NCBI RefSeq assembly: GCF_032854445.1
Contig: NC_088295.1
Coordinates: forward strand, 16,973,385 to 17,037,384
Direction of reading: 5' to 3'
Length of the DNA: 64,000 nucleotides
Source of the DNA: Liolophura sinensis
Taxonomy: Eukaryota; Mollusca; Polyplacophora; Chitonida; Chitonidae
In this document: positions 25,283-37,204 of the stretch, piece after piece
Layout: each line of letters begins with the position of its first letter
Numbering within the stretch: the first letter of the stretch is position 1
Notes under the pieces: generated by a model
What the model was told of the DNA's origin: nothing
The model's input: only the letters and a program-made list of their open reading frames with translations
Databases searched by the model: none
Program-made: the position numbers and the translations under genes

Positions 25283-25507
25283 TGCTCCCTTACAGCTTGA
25301 GTGTCTGGGGACCAGCTATTAGGGCCATGACCACTGAGGATTCCTGTTCAAATCCAGTTTTCACTGATGATTCCAGCTGTAAGTTCAGACATTTGTCAGG
25401 TATCGGACTAGGGTAGAGATTTACTCCAGTCACTCTGGTTTCTTCCATCAACAAACCGGACCATCATCATGTAAGTAAACATTCTTGAGCACTAATCAAT
25501 CAAGGAA
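25283..25507 (+). repeat. SINE-like element, family D
   Basis: On the plus strand there is a tRNA-like box B (cctgttcaaatccag), then a body with ggtatcggactagggtagag, tccagtcactctggtttctt and ccaacaaaccgg-like sequence, and a 3' end attcttgagcactaatcaat. The 3' end resembles that of family A while the head differs. It ends about 100 bases from the donor of E12. Confidence 0.65.
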
Positions 25508-25605
25508 ATACATTCAGATCACAGCAGTGGAAAACCAAGTACACTGAGACGTCATGAATGCTTTATATCTACCATCATTTCATTTTGTCATGACTGTGAG
25601 CTTAC

Positions 25606-25761
25606 CTTTTGACCTCTTCTGCGGATTCGGCAATGAAGAAGCCTTGCGTGGCATTCTCTATCTTAATCTTGGGACCTGGGTTAATGGCCAGTGTGCTTTC
25701 TCGGCCATCCTGGCGTACCTCTATAGCTATCAGCAGTAACTTCAGCTTACTGAAACACAGT
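25606..25761 (-). CDS. slo (KCNMA1): slo exon E12: RCK1 end
   Basis: This 156-bp exon has a TTTTTGTAG acceptor and a GTAAGC donor. It encodes [20 protein letters not shown], then [20 protein letters not shown] and [11 protein letters not shown]. This matches LCF.KLKLL.IAIE...INP...GFFIA..A.EVKR of Slo1. A 145-codon open frame on the plus strand (25609-26046) overlaps it and is judged to be a shadow. Confidence 0.97.
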
Positions 25762-25954
25762 CTACAAAAACAATACAAGCACAGGATTAAAATGACACGT
25801 AAACTCTCACGAAAGTCAATTGAAAAAACAATCAAAAAACATAAAAGGATGACTATCAAACATAGAGAACACACTAGTAAATTTATATCCATCTCACATA
25901 ATAACAGAGAGCAAATTATAAATGGCTACCATCTGGCTACCAAACAGGTCACCT

Positions 25955-26575
25955 GTAGGAGGCACATGAATGCAAATTTTCAGCTCAATACAGAAAGTAC
26001 TGAAATCATGAATTTGGTAATTAATATGCACACAGTGCATAAGTAATGGAATATGCCTCTACGGTTATTGTGCTTTATATGCATGTAAAATTTCAGGTCA
26101 ATACACGCTGTACTTTTTAAGATACCACCCCAAACATTTTGTTTAACTTTTATCATAATGCAAACAACACTAAGGCAGGAATTTGGCAATTTCTGGTATT
26201 TAATCTGCACACACCGTATCAGCAATGGAATATCCCCCTTGTGTTATTGTGCTCCACACGTGTGCAAACTCTGATCTCAATAAAAGTATTTCTGAGATAA
26301 AACCCCTAACATTTTGCTTAACTTGGATTCTAATACACTAAGTCAAGAATTCAGTAATTTACCGTATTTAATATGTATGCACTGAATCAACCATTGAATA
26401 TCCCCCGCATGTTATTGTGCTCTACATGTGTGAAAACCCTGATCTTAATACCAGCAATACTCTTTAAGATACCACGCTAATATATTGTTTAACACTGCTT
26501 TCCCTCTAACTGGACACCAACGCTCATGGTATGACATGAGCTACCTCTGTACTTTGTACATGCAAGTTAAAAAGT
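25955..26575. repeat. unclassified repeat family C, copy 2, internally tandem
   Basis: Three diverged units start near 26049, 26229 and 26394 with ggaatatgcc / ggaatatccc / tgaatatccc. Each is followed by ttattgtgct and, about 50 bases on, a block like ttaagataccacc...ttgtttaac. The period is 165-180 bases. It lies in the E11-E12 intron and also matches 20578-20912. Confidence 0.75.
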
Positions 26576-26902
26576 ATGTCCATCAAAGACAATATCTGAA
26601 TATTTTCTGAACGTTTCTGAACATAATCAGCCTGCCGTTTAATGACCGTAGCCACACACACTGACTTACACACATAGAAAATACATATTCCATATTCCAA
26701 GACATCACGTGCAAAAATTTATGTTTCTTCTAGACGGTTTTATCTCCCACAAAATTTAGGACAGCTCCAAGTTGTCATAATACACCATGTTTTTTTATTT
26801 TTAAATTTTTTTAAACATTATATGATTCTGAGTTTGTGCAAGTAGGTAAATCTTGACTTGGTGAGACACATGAACATGTGAACAATAAAGGGCAAGACTC
26901 AC

Positions 26903-27015
26903 TCTGCTGCCTCTGGAAAGGTCATGCCATTGAATGAGCTGGAGAGATATTCTGTGTACATCTCCATGGATGTACCCCTTAGGTAGTCGTTCTGCCACTT
27001 GGGCATGTCCGTCGA
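26903..27015 (-). CDS. slo (KCNMA1): slo exon E11: RCK1
   Basis: This 113-bp exon has a GCTTTCAG acceptor and a GTGAGT donor. It encodes [20 protein letters not shown] then [17 protein letters not shown]. It corresponds to the W...YL.G...EMYTE.LS segment of the family. It ends with two bases of a Glu codon finished by the next exon. Confidence 0.96.
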
Positions 27016-27420
27016 CTGAAAGCACACAGCAGAGAAGAAAAATCAGACAAAACCGTCAATTCATGCTATCTGAAGCACGCTTTTTTTTCAAATCTGGCAA
27101 AAATCATACATAATTCACCATAGACTCACCCTGCTATTGTTGCAAAATTACTGAAGCGGCGTTAAGCTATAACCATTCACTAATTCACCTTACAGGGATC
27201 ACTGGGCAGAATCAAGTTTTGTTTCACACTCATGTCATGTGACATTTACCTTGGTTCAATAATTTTATATTTTTGACACATTCTGTCACAAGAACTTTGG
27301 TCACATATGTCCCACTTTGTTTCAGCTAGCATACGGCCTACTATTTAGTGACTTTCAGATTAGGTTACACAGTCCCTTCTTGTGTATTGTATTCATAAAT
27401 TCAAGAAAAAGTCCAAAAAA

Positions 27421-28642
27421 GTGTCAGAAACAGATCATATAGAACACAAAGAGTGTCAAAATCAGATCACACATGTCAGAAATAGTGTCAGAATCAGATC
27501 ACACATGTCAGGAATAGTGTCAGAATCAAATCACACATGTCAGGAATAGTGTCAGAATCATATCACACATGTCAGGAATAGTGTCAGAATCAGATCACAC
27601 ATGTCAGGAATAGTGTCAGAACCAGATCACATATGTCAGGAATAGTGTCAGAACCAGATCAAACATGTCAGGAATAGTGTCAGAACCAGATCAAACATGT
27701 CAGGAATAGTGTCAGAATCAGATCACACATGTCAGGAATAGTGTCAGAATCAAATCACACATGTCAGAAATAGTGTCAGAATCAGATCACACATGTCAGG
27801 AATAGTGTCAGAGTCAGATCAAACATGTCAGGAATAGTGTCAGAATCAGATCACACATGTCAGGAATAGTGTCAGAACCAGATCACACATGTCAGGAATA
27901 GTGTTAGAACCAGATCACACATGTCAGGAATAGTGTCAGAATCAGATCAAACATCTCAGGAATAGTGTCAGAATCAGATCACACATGTCAGGAATAGTGT
28001 CAGAATCAGATCACACATGTCAGGAATAGTGTCAGAATCATATCACACATGTCAGGAATAGTGTCAGAATCATATCACACATGTCAGGAATAGTGTCAGA
28101 ATCAGATCAAACATGTCAGGAATAGTGTCAGAATCAGATCAAACATGTCAGGAATAGTGTCAGAATCAGATCAAACATGTCAGGAATAGTGTCCGAACCA
28201 GATCACACATGTCAGGAATAGTGTCAGAATCAGATAACACATGTCAGGAATAGTGTCAGAATCAGATCACACATGTCAGGAATAGTTTCAGAACCAGATC
28301 ACACATGTCAGGAATAGTGTCAGAACCAGATCACATATGTCAGGAATAGTGTCAGAACCAGATAACACATCAGGAATGGGGTCAGGAATAGTGTCAGAAC
28401 CAGATCACATATGTCAGGAATAGTGTCAGAATCAGATAACACATCAGGAATGGGGTCAGGAATAGTGTCAGAACCAGATCACATATGTCAGGAATAGTGT
28501 CAGAATCAGATAACACGCCAGGAATAGTGTCAGAACCAGATCACACATGTCAGGAATAGTGTCAGAACCAGATCACATATGTCAGGAATAGTGTCAGAAT
28601 CAGACAACATGTCAGGAATGGTATCAGAATCAAATCACATAT
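27421..28642. repeat. 32-bp minisatellite, about 38 copies
   Basis: The unit begins gtcaggaatagtgtcagaat and continues cagatcacacat (32 bp). Copies vary mainly at a few bases (aat/acc; cacac/aaac/catat). Near the right end, a longer unit containing acatcaggaatggggtcagg is itself duplicated (about 28360-28510). It lies in the intron between E10 and E11. Confidence 0.97.
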
Positions 28643-30791
28643 AGTACACCCAAACAGCTATTTCATCACACTAGTCATTTGATGAACAATAAAAGGTGCA
28701 TGTTTATCACAATAATGAATATTAATCCATTTCATCATGAAATATCAAGGAAATCCACGGTTATTAGCAAAAAACTTTGTGCACAGAAATTTTCAACAAA
28801 TTAAATAAATTATGTGAGAAATTGTCGGCTTATGGTGATAAAATATACAGCTGGGAAATTTATTTATCAAAGTGATTTCAGTATTGTTTACAATTCAATC
28901 ATCATTATATTTTAAGCACAACATGTTAATACATTTGTAAACAGCTTTATCTATTTATTTTATATTTAATTGGTGTTTTACGACGACAGCTAGTATAATG
29001 GCGATAAGAAACCGTGCAGGGCCTGGGGGAACCTATGACCATCCGCAAATTGCTGGCTGACCTTCAGGCGCACAATTGGAGAGGAAGCCTGCAAGAGCTA
29101 GAACCCTACGACAGGTTTATAAACAGCCACAGATTATATGATAAGAAGGCAGAGTTTATCTCATGTCAAGGATGTTGGGAAAAGCTGTCAGTTTTTAAGA
29201 CAAATGAATAGCAAATTGCATTTTGGTAAATTTAAAATTTGATACTCCTCTAGTATATTGTAAAATAGCGAGTAAAATAAAGAACTAAGGGTTGTAAGCT
29301 CGCGAAAGCTAGCCCATAGGTTAGTTAATGCAAGGAGAATTAATGCAGTTCATAAAACAGGAAATGTGTACTTATTAACCCTAGAATGTAGCATTTGTCA
29401 TCATAAGGCATTTTAAAGCTGAGCACTTCAAACTGTAGCAGAGTATACATATTCAAAGCTTATTAAAGATTTATACACCCAGGTTTGTATGTATTTTCAT
29501 ACCCATACAAATTTCATCAAACTTCTACGAACTCTGTTTGACCTTGCATATTTAGGTCCTGATGATGCTGACCTCCTTTTCTGAAATACATGTCATCACA
29601 AGACTCACTGATAAATGATTCAAGACAAAATCAAACTAACCAGCAGAAACTTGACAAGTGTTTCAAGTGAGATTGTATGTGGAATTCTTTTACACTAGTT
29701 TTACAAAGTCCTGTCACTCTGTTCAGAGTCCACATTAAAGCCAGATAAAAGAAATGTATATATTTATAAATGAACTTGGGCATAGATGTGGCTGACCAAA
29801 ACCAAGATATTGTTTTACTGTTAGCCCACACAATCTCTAATACGAGTACATGTGGGTGTTATGCACACCTTTTATAACTTTTTTTATATTAAATATTAAA
29901 TTATGTATTATTTGTCAATATAATAAGTTTAAACCATATCCCTATGTGTACAGTTAATATATTTCTAAGGGTTATGACAATGTTGAGCATTAATTAACAT
30001 GTACCATGTTAACCTGTATCATGTTTAACAGCATGTCATTCCAATACATTGCTTATGGGTCAGATGTATCAGTACTTGTATGACAATGATGAATTTTTTT
30101 AAGTACAATTTTTCATCTATACTATACTTACTATACTTATGTATCATCCGTTCACTTGTTTCTAGACAAACAACATTAGATTACATGGATTTCTAAGGGC
30201 ACTCTAAAATATAAACTGATGGTATGTCAAGATATGAACATTAGCACCTTAAAGGTGTAAAGGGTAATGAGGCTCCTTACCTAAACAATCTATGCCTTTT
30301 TTATCACAACTTGTTAATATTTTGAAAAAGTCAGACAACATAATGTATGCAAGAAGTTTCATGCCCTCCCAAAAAAAAATTAAAAAAAAATTTATTGTGT
30401 ACAACTGAACTGCTGTATACACTTAAGTATAGTTAAGACAAACATACTGTACTTCACGTTTCAACAGAAACATTTTGCTGGATTTGGAGTGATTCATCCA
30501 CATGATTGGGTCACTTTAGAATTTTTTTTGAAGTTTGATTAATTTCTTATCAGAAAAACTTGAGTGTAAGGTCCAAAAGTATCATTTTAAGGCTTTCATG
30601 CTTCTAAAGTCTGAAATACAGCAATTACCTGTACAGCTCATCTTCAAACATCAAAGCTTTCATCCTACTATTACTGCTTTATGTCATGTAATTACAGCCA
30701 CTGAAACAACATGCCTCTTTAAAACAGTGCACAGAGGCCAAAACTATCACATTCTAACATATTAACAGTAGCAGAGAGAGGTAAGACTTAC
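28643..30791. other. intron E10-E11, remainder
   Basis: This holds a SINE relic at 28948-29106 and otherwise AT-rich sequence without a recognised feature. Confidence 0.4.
28948..29106 (-). repeat. SINE family A, diverged and deleted
   Basis: The tail tttaattggtgttttacgac is joined to cagctagtataatggcg, so about 30 bases of the family core are missing. The body then continues with gaccatccgcaaattgctgg and gagaggaagcctgcaagagc. The head is absent. Confidence 0.85.
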
Positions 30792-30947
30792 TGGCTTGTG
30801 TGACCTCATAGTGAAGAGATTAGCCATTAGGGTGGAGAACCCTGGAGCCAAGCAACTCTGAGCAATGAAGCCCAGCTTGAGCTCAGCAATACACACAGCG
30901 TCATCCCCTCGCTTCCAGTCCCAGCTTGGGATATTCAACAAGTATGC
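30792..30947 (-). CDS. slo (KCNMA1): slo exon E10: RCK1
   Basis: This 156-bp, phase-0 exon has a TTGTAG acceptor and a GTAAGT donor. It encodes [20 protein letters not shown], then [20 protein letters not shown] and [12 protein letters not shown]. The WDWK.GDD and [12 protein letters not shown] motifs are diagnostic for Slo1. Confidence 0.98.
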
Positions 30948-31542
30948 CTACAACACAACAACAACAATAATAAGGATATATGTGTAAATATGGTCTGAGA
31001 GTACAGTAACAAAGTATCAGGATCCAAATAAAGACTGAATTCATTATAAGCATATGCATCATTTATGACCTGTTTTCAGTTCATTGGTATGAAAACTTCA
31101 GTGTTGAGAAAAATGTTTATTCATCACATAACACTTTTCACATTTTCAACCTTCTTTACTAGGTGTAATAAAGAATGTATGTGCATGTGCATACACACTC
31201 GGACATGTATACCTCGATAAATATTCTAAAAATAGCCTTAACTGTATTACATGTATAACCTGGCAACCTTATAGTTTTATACTACAATCACTGCTTTTAG
31301 TACGTTATTTCAAATATAACTCTGAGACAACATTGTAACTAGTTTGTGACAACTCAACATCTATATAACATGTAAGTGATGACAAGGTGTACAGACTTGA
31401 GTCCATAATCAGTTGTGTGCAAATTGTGTGCCAGACAGTGACTGATAACATTATATCTACATATAGATTGCAAAAATGTCTCATATGGTGATGACAATGT
31501 GTAGCTGACAAGTCATCCACTGTGTGTGCAGAGTTGTCTCAC

Positions 31543-31695
31543 CTTGTTATGATACTGCATAAGCTGGACAATGACTTTGATATCAGAGTAGTAGTTTTTG
31601 ATGGAGATGACCCTCATGATGTTGGCAGCATCCTCCTGGTCAGGGTCCTCGCAGTACTTATTAGCCAGTACCAGGCATGCGTCTGCATCACGGAT
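31543..31695 (-). CDS. slo (KCNMA1): slo exon E9: RCK1 core
   Basis: This 153-bp, phase-0 exon has a TTTGTCAG acceptor and a GTGAGA donor. It encodes [20 protein letters not shown], then [20 protein letters not shown] and [11 protein letters not shown]. It is one of the most conserved blocks of Slo1 and nearly identical to the fly sequence in this segment. Confidence 0.98.
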
Positions 31696-32731
31696 CTGAC
31701 AAAAAAGTGGCATTAAATCTCATTATACCTGACCTATACAGCTGTGGGAATTACATGGTAAAACAGAACAACTGGCAGATCCAGAATAAAGTCAATGGAC
31801 CGATAAATATAGATAACCATCCACTATGATATAGTGAAAATAAAGTATTTCTGAATAATAAAATAAGGAAAACAACCACAAATTATCAGGTACAGACTGC
31901 AGGCACAGGTTATAGGCATATGTCTATTAAGAATAAATACTGCTTTGGGAAGAATAAAACAGCACTTTTGATAGATACAAATATATGAGTGTGCAGGCAT
32001 GCATCAAGTGCAATCAAAGTTGTACATACATTCAAACAGGACTTTTATATCTGGACCAATGACCCAACGGACATGTGATAAACTTTCAGAAACAACACCA
32101 GTTCCTTACTAAATTCATATGACATTCATATGATGAGAGGACTCATATTTGATGTGTACAAATAGTTATGATATACCCAGAAAGTTCTGATACAGAAATT
32201 ACTGGAGAAAGTAATCTGCATGAACACAAATGCAGCTGAAAACAAGTCTACAGTCAGAAACTGAAGTGATGTTAATATTTTATAAAACATAATTTAAAAA
32301 GAAAAAAATTATCCTGGCAATTACAACGCTGCTGTATAGTTTTCTCATAACATGGTAACATACTACATGCAGATCAAGGGAAGCTACTCACAACAACTTA
32401 GTACTCTAATTTACCCTATGTGATTATGTCCCTTGCAAAAAAGTTGTGTTCTCTCAAAAAAACTATGACTGGAAGAGTAATTTACTCAACGGATGGATAA
32501 AAAGCCTCACCTTTCACACTTTTTAGCTTAATAATTAGCTTTGTTCAAGCAAAAGGCAGATGTTTTCTTCTCACAAAGACAATGTTTATTCACTTTACAA
32601 AAAATTTGTGTTTAGGGCCTACAGTACACCGGCAATGTTCATAAGTACTTTGAGAGATTTGCCTACCATGTTTACAAGAATTATCTTTGACCCATACAAT
32701 AAACTTAGTTTATTTCTTAGTTATTACTTAC
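31696..32731. other. intron E8-E9
   Basis: AT-rich, about 1 kb, no repeat or coding feature recognised. The introns E9-E10 (30948-31542) and E20-E21 (apart from its SINE) are likewise unremarkable. Confidence 0.4.
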
Positions 32732-32837
32732 CTTGATTCTCTCTAAATCATTAGCATCCATCACAGTACCCTTGAAAAATTCCACTTGTGTAAAGTGTCT
32801 CTTCAATAGACCTTCTAGTTCCAGGTCTGGTAGTTGT
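32732..32837 (-). CDS. slo (KCNMA1): slo exon E8: RCK1
   Basis: This 106-bp exon has a TTTCCAG acceptor and a GTAAGT donor. It encodes [20 protein letters not shown] then [15 protein letters not shown], matching the LELEGLFKRHFT...VEFFQGT segment of Slo1. It enters with one base to complete a split Lys codon and ends in phase 0. Confidence 0.95.
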
Positions 32838-33006
32838 CTGGAAATCACAGCATCATGATGTGGGGTAAAATAAAACCATGAAAATATAATGACATGGGTT
32901 AAGAAGGGAAACCATGAAAATACCTTACCATGGGCGATACTACATACTAAATACTACAAAATAGGTCGTACAAACCATGCAAATGTCATGAATGTCACAA
33001 CAATAG

Positions 33007-33300
33007 AATTTAACCCTGAATTTATTTATTTATTTGACTGGTGTTTTACGCCGTACTCAAGAATATTTCACTTATACGACAGTGGCCAGCATTATGGTGG
33101 GTGGAAACCGGGCAGAGCCCAGGGGAAACCCATGACCATCCACAGGTTGCTGGCAAACCTTCCCACTTACGGCCGCAGAGGAAGCCAGCACGAGCTGGAC
33201 ATGAACTCACAGCGACGGCATTGGTGAGAGGCTTCTGGGTCATTACGCTGTGCTACCGCGCTAACCGACTGAGCCACGGAGGCCCCAATTTAACCCTGAA
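33007..33300 (-). repeat. SINE family A, full length with target-site duplication
   Basis: The element body is 33021-33286. It is flanked by a perfect 14-base direct repeat, aatttaaccctgaa, at 33007-33020 and 33287-33300. The head (ggggcctccgtggctcagtc with gttagcgcggtagcac) and the tail (accagtcaaataaataaata on minus) are both intact. The duplication shows a retroposition event young enough to be unmutated. It lies in the E7-E8 intron. Confidence 0.96.
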
Positions 33301-33515
33301 CAACTCCTTAACAATGGCTGAGGGAGAAAATCATGAAAATATTTTTTCAGAAGAGGGGAACATCAAGGTGTGGGGACAAATGAAATCCATGAAAAAAACA
33401 TGAAAGTATCAACATGGGTTTACCATTAAGTAAGGAAACCATAGTAAGGAGAAACAAGGAACATGGCTTTTTTATCTTGAGAAACAAGTAAATAATCCCT
33501 CCACAAATAGCGGCG

Positions 33516-33634
33516 TACCTGGGAAGATCTGTCAGCAAGCTGCCGAGGGTCCTCCAACCATACTGCCATACTGCTCTCATACAAGTGAAATATTCTTGAG
33601 TATGGTGTAAAACGCCAATCAAGTAAATAAATAG
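33516..33634 (+). repeat. SINE family A, 3' fragment
   Basis: On the plus strand: gggaagatctgtcagcaagc, then a diverged middle and the conserved end aagtgaaatattcttgagta, tggtgtaaaacgccaatcaa and gtaaataaatag. It lies 216 bases from the full-length copy and in the opposite orientation, so the two could pair in pre-mRNA. Confidence 0.88.
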
Positions 33635-33817
33635 CCACAAGATACCAGGTGAGTTAGATGTACTGACTGATACAAGATTCTGTTTGGGTAAAGGTGATTC
33701 GCCACCCCCCACCCCCACACACACAAAACAAAGCTTGGTGAAGACTTTAATTCCTATGAAATCTACAATATGCAGTAACATACATCTCCTTGGTATGTAT
33801 ATGTTAATTCCACCTAC

Positions 33818-33928
33818 TTGTGAATGAAGACAATTTCAACATCAACATCTTCTCTGTCTTTGTGAAGAAAGTCCTTCAGGAAGTTATGTACAGTATCATG
33901 TGTGATATGACCACAGACTATGATATGC
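33818..33928 (-). CDS. slo (KCNMA1): slo exon E7: RCK1 start
   Basis: This 111-bp exon has a CTTTTTCAG acceptor and a GTAGGT donor. It encodes [20 protein letters not shown] then [16 protein letters not shown]. This is the first beta strand and helix of the RCK1 Rossmann fold (HIVVCGHIT in relatives). The acidic KDREDVD stretch corresponds to the region holding the RCK1 Ca2+-sensing aspartate in known BK channels. Confidence 0.96.
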
Positions 33929-36682
33929 CTGAAAAAGTGAACCAAAAACAAGTGTAATCCTCAAACTACAAGATATGTACAGAAATGAATTATATATTCA
34001 TTATATGGAACACCATGCAGTGTACACCCAATTTTCTCCAATTTTCAGGTTTTCATATTGTACATTTTCACACAAAGAATCTAAAACTGCCTGAACATGC
34101 ATACTTATACTGTAATAATAGTAAAGAACTTTCACGCTATGAACAAACTGCCTCTTTATGTACACATAGGAAGAGGTTAGGAATTGGGTAATGATACAGA
34201 AATACATGTATAACGTATGCACACTATATAATATCAAACAGCACGATGTTCTGTAAATTACGGTTCATATATTACCTCAGACACATACTGCATATTAAGC
34301 ATAAAAAAATAAGGTAACACTGATCCAACTACATATGTAAGATAACTGTAAAAGATGGCTATGTCACGGTAATTTTTCAACCTTTTCGCATGTATGCAAG
34401 GTGTTTATTCAAGGATATTCTGAGGGCATTATTCTGTGTAGAGTGATAAACCTGCACTTTCTCTGAAGCTCAGAAATTGGCCAATCCAACCAATGTAGAT
34501 TTGTGTCAAAAATCAAAGTGAAAAGGTACAAAAATCACCTGAAAGTTGCTCTTTCATATGCAAAAAGGTTGAGGAATTAGGGTAGGGTACATTTAAAATC
34601 CATCTTCTAAATGAGGTAAACTTACAAGAGCTCACCAACCGTACACTCACATCGCTGGTCTGGTTGTACTCTCTATAATCTGGTCTTCAAAGTCTTTTAT
34701 ATTTAAAATTTTTCAAATGTTACCAAAATTTAATTTTCATCAGGCTATCAGGCTAGTATATCAATAAAAAGGTTAAACTCAGTTACTGGATAGCAAAAAG
34801 TACATTGCTACGTGCATGGTGACACACTAAAAGCGGAGCTACATGTAAGGTGTTTCATAGAACAAAATAGTCCATGAATAATTGAATACACTGCTATCAG
34901 CCAAAGATTTATAGCAAACTGACAACAATGATGTACACATACTGTTGTCATGCAAATTGATCAAACTGAAAAACTGACAGTAAGTAGTCAGATATACTTG
35001 GACATGTAATTGTTTGGTAACATGAGTAAAACATCTGTTCCATATCCATTTATGCTGGTAAAATGCATCTCTCATAGTCTTACTTTTGTACATATATTAT
35101 ATATGTACTTTGATTGTACAATGTAAAATATATTATGGTATATTATCGCCTCATAGAATGGTGACAACACCACCTTACCTAACATGTACAGAGTACATGT
35201 TTTAGTACAAAGTAAGGCCTCACAGTGCTTTACTAACTGGAAATTTTATGCCATTCAATTAATACAGATAAACTAGGCCTGACTTGTGCGTGAGCTTTCC
35301 TCTACATGTCTGTCATCTAATTACTCCAGAACGAATAAATTCTAGTTTTAGAGCTGTTTTTAGAACTGTTATTTGTGCCTGTCTGAACCAGACATAATCA
35401 ACATCTTAAACAAGCTCAGTAGATGTACATGTGGTACTGAACCTAACTGTTTACAAGACAAAGGTTCTAACTACTGGGCCAACATACCAGACTAGATTAC
35501 TGAATTACAGATTACTAAGTATTCCACTAGCAGATTCTAACTGGAGTGTCACCATGGACATCTTTTAACTTTTTAATGTAACTTACTATTAAGCTATATG
35601 AAAAGCAAATGAAAAATACTATTATTAAGTATTTATATTTTCTTCATTTTTTTTAGGGGGGCCATGTGATATTTGTAAACTCTTGGTGTTTACTAATGAA
35701 GCTCAGAGACAATTCAGTTAGAGAGAGGGATGTATGGTAAACATCTGTGATAACAATTAAAACTGGCCCTGGTGCAGGATAGGGACATGGCAGCCTAGTC
35801 AGCAAGGAGTAAAGAGAAGATCAGTCTACATGGCTGGTCTGGGCAATAAAGTCTGAAGTATGGAGAAACCGTTCTGGCTCAAATGGAGAAAAATCACAAA
35901 AATACTGAAAGCTGCATTAATAAATCATTGCTGGATCAAAGAAGATGCTTCCAAATACCTTATCACCATGGAAACATTTAGACAGAGCCCGTTGAGGCAT
36001 ACTCAAGGATGTCTGATGATAAACTAAAGAGGATTTCCTGTCCTAAATCATTCTGCCTGACCACAAAATGTGCTCTTAAAGGCTCAGTTCACTTGTACTA
36101 AATCTACTGAAAATGCTGCCTACCGTGTAAAAATCAATCACAAGACACAGCCAGGTAAACATATGTATGTATCTCCATATGACTATGTTAATATGTAGAC
36201 TATGAGGTCAAACCCAGTAGTAAATTACCTGGCAAATATTAAATCAAAATAATTACAAAACTGTAGGGCTTTCCAAGTAGCAGATAAGAAACATATGAAA
36301 GTCAGGGCTTCCAATAGATTTACATGTATTGAACAGACATGCCTGAGAACAAAATTTCAGGATTTCAAAAAAAAAAAAATGTTTAACTATGTCAGTTGAA
36401 GAAATTAAAAGACACTATTTCTAAGCACTTCTGTACATAATCATTGTTTGAGAGGCTGTAACATTTAGTGACATGACATCAGTGATCTTGACATTCAATC
36501 AAGTTGTGTTGAAAGACCCCCAATCCGAAAGTCCTTGACATTCAGTCACTAGTGTTCAATCACATAGGTTCAGAGCAAAATTGTTTGCTTTTCTACTCAG
36601 CAAAATGCTTAGACAGCACAGAGATATCATGACCAGTGCAAATGACAACGTTAACACTTCTATACATGCATTCAGTCGACTA
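33929..36682. other. intron E6-E7, upstream of SINE
   Basis: No gene or large repeat is seen. There is a near-palindrome gtacatata-tta-tatatgtac at 35089-35109. Otherwise the sequence is AT-rich. Confidence 0.4.
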
Positions 36683-37080
36683 GAATTTATTTATTTATTT
36701 ATTTAATTATTTATTTGATTGGTATTTTGTGAATTTTCCTCCTACATGTATATCATAGTGGCCTGTTTTATGGGCGGAGGAAACCATAGGGCCTAGTCCA
36801 AACCAACAAGCTTTGGCAAACTTTCTCATGAGTGACGTATAGGTACACATACACATACTATATTGATGGAAGACAAGTGGTCTTCAATGAGAGGTAAGCC
36901 TTTGCCACTGGCCACACAAACACTGTTGAACACTTGTTCTCACCAAAGCCCATTGAGCAGTGAGAGCTGGAGAATCCACAAACTCCCTGTCCAAGGCCAG
37001 CACTGAACCAGAACCTTGTGTCTTCAAGCAAGTGAAGGCAAAAGCACTGCTAATCACTAGACAATGACCCACTCCCCACT
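36683..37080 (-). repeat. SINE-like element, family E
   Basis: On the minus strand the head reads gggagtgggtcattgtctag then tgattagcagtgc (box A-like), followed by aggttctggttcagtgctgg (box B-like). The body ends in a long (aaat)n tail (plus: tttatttatttattt from 36685), preceded by a 3' end related to family A (plus: ttgattggtattttgtg). The head lies about 32 bases from the donor of E6. Confidence 0.7.
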
Positions 37081-37112
37081 CAAATACAAAACTGTAAGCA
37101 GGGCACACTTAC

Positions 37113-37204
37113 TTTTTTCCCCTTTCTTTCTTGAATATACCTCCATACTTCTGCCTTCGTCCAACAATGAGGAAGATTTCAGGTGTAAAGCTGGCAAACA
37201 CTCC
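37113..37204 (-). CDS. slo (KCNMA1): slo exon E6: end of S6 and S6-RCK1 linker
   Basis: This 92-bp exon has a TATTTAG acceptor and a GTAAGT donor. It encodes [20 protein letters not shown] followed by [10 protein letters not shown]. Length and position match the family's AMFAS...PEI...KYGG exon without gaps. The first acidic residue of the inner-vestibule ring is present (PE), but the second (E324 in human BK) is leucine here. A SINE head begins about 32 bases past the donor. Confidence 0.93.

Noticed and set aside
25609-26046. 145-codon plus open frame
   Set aside because: It is antisense to E12 and runs into repeat family C; shadow.
33347-33781. 144-codon minus open frame
   Set aside because: Part of it is SINE sequence (33516-33634 in antisense); no domain.
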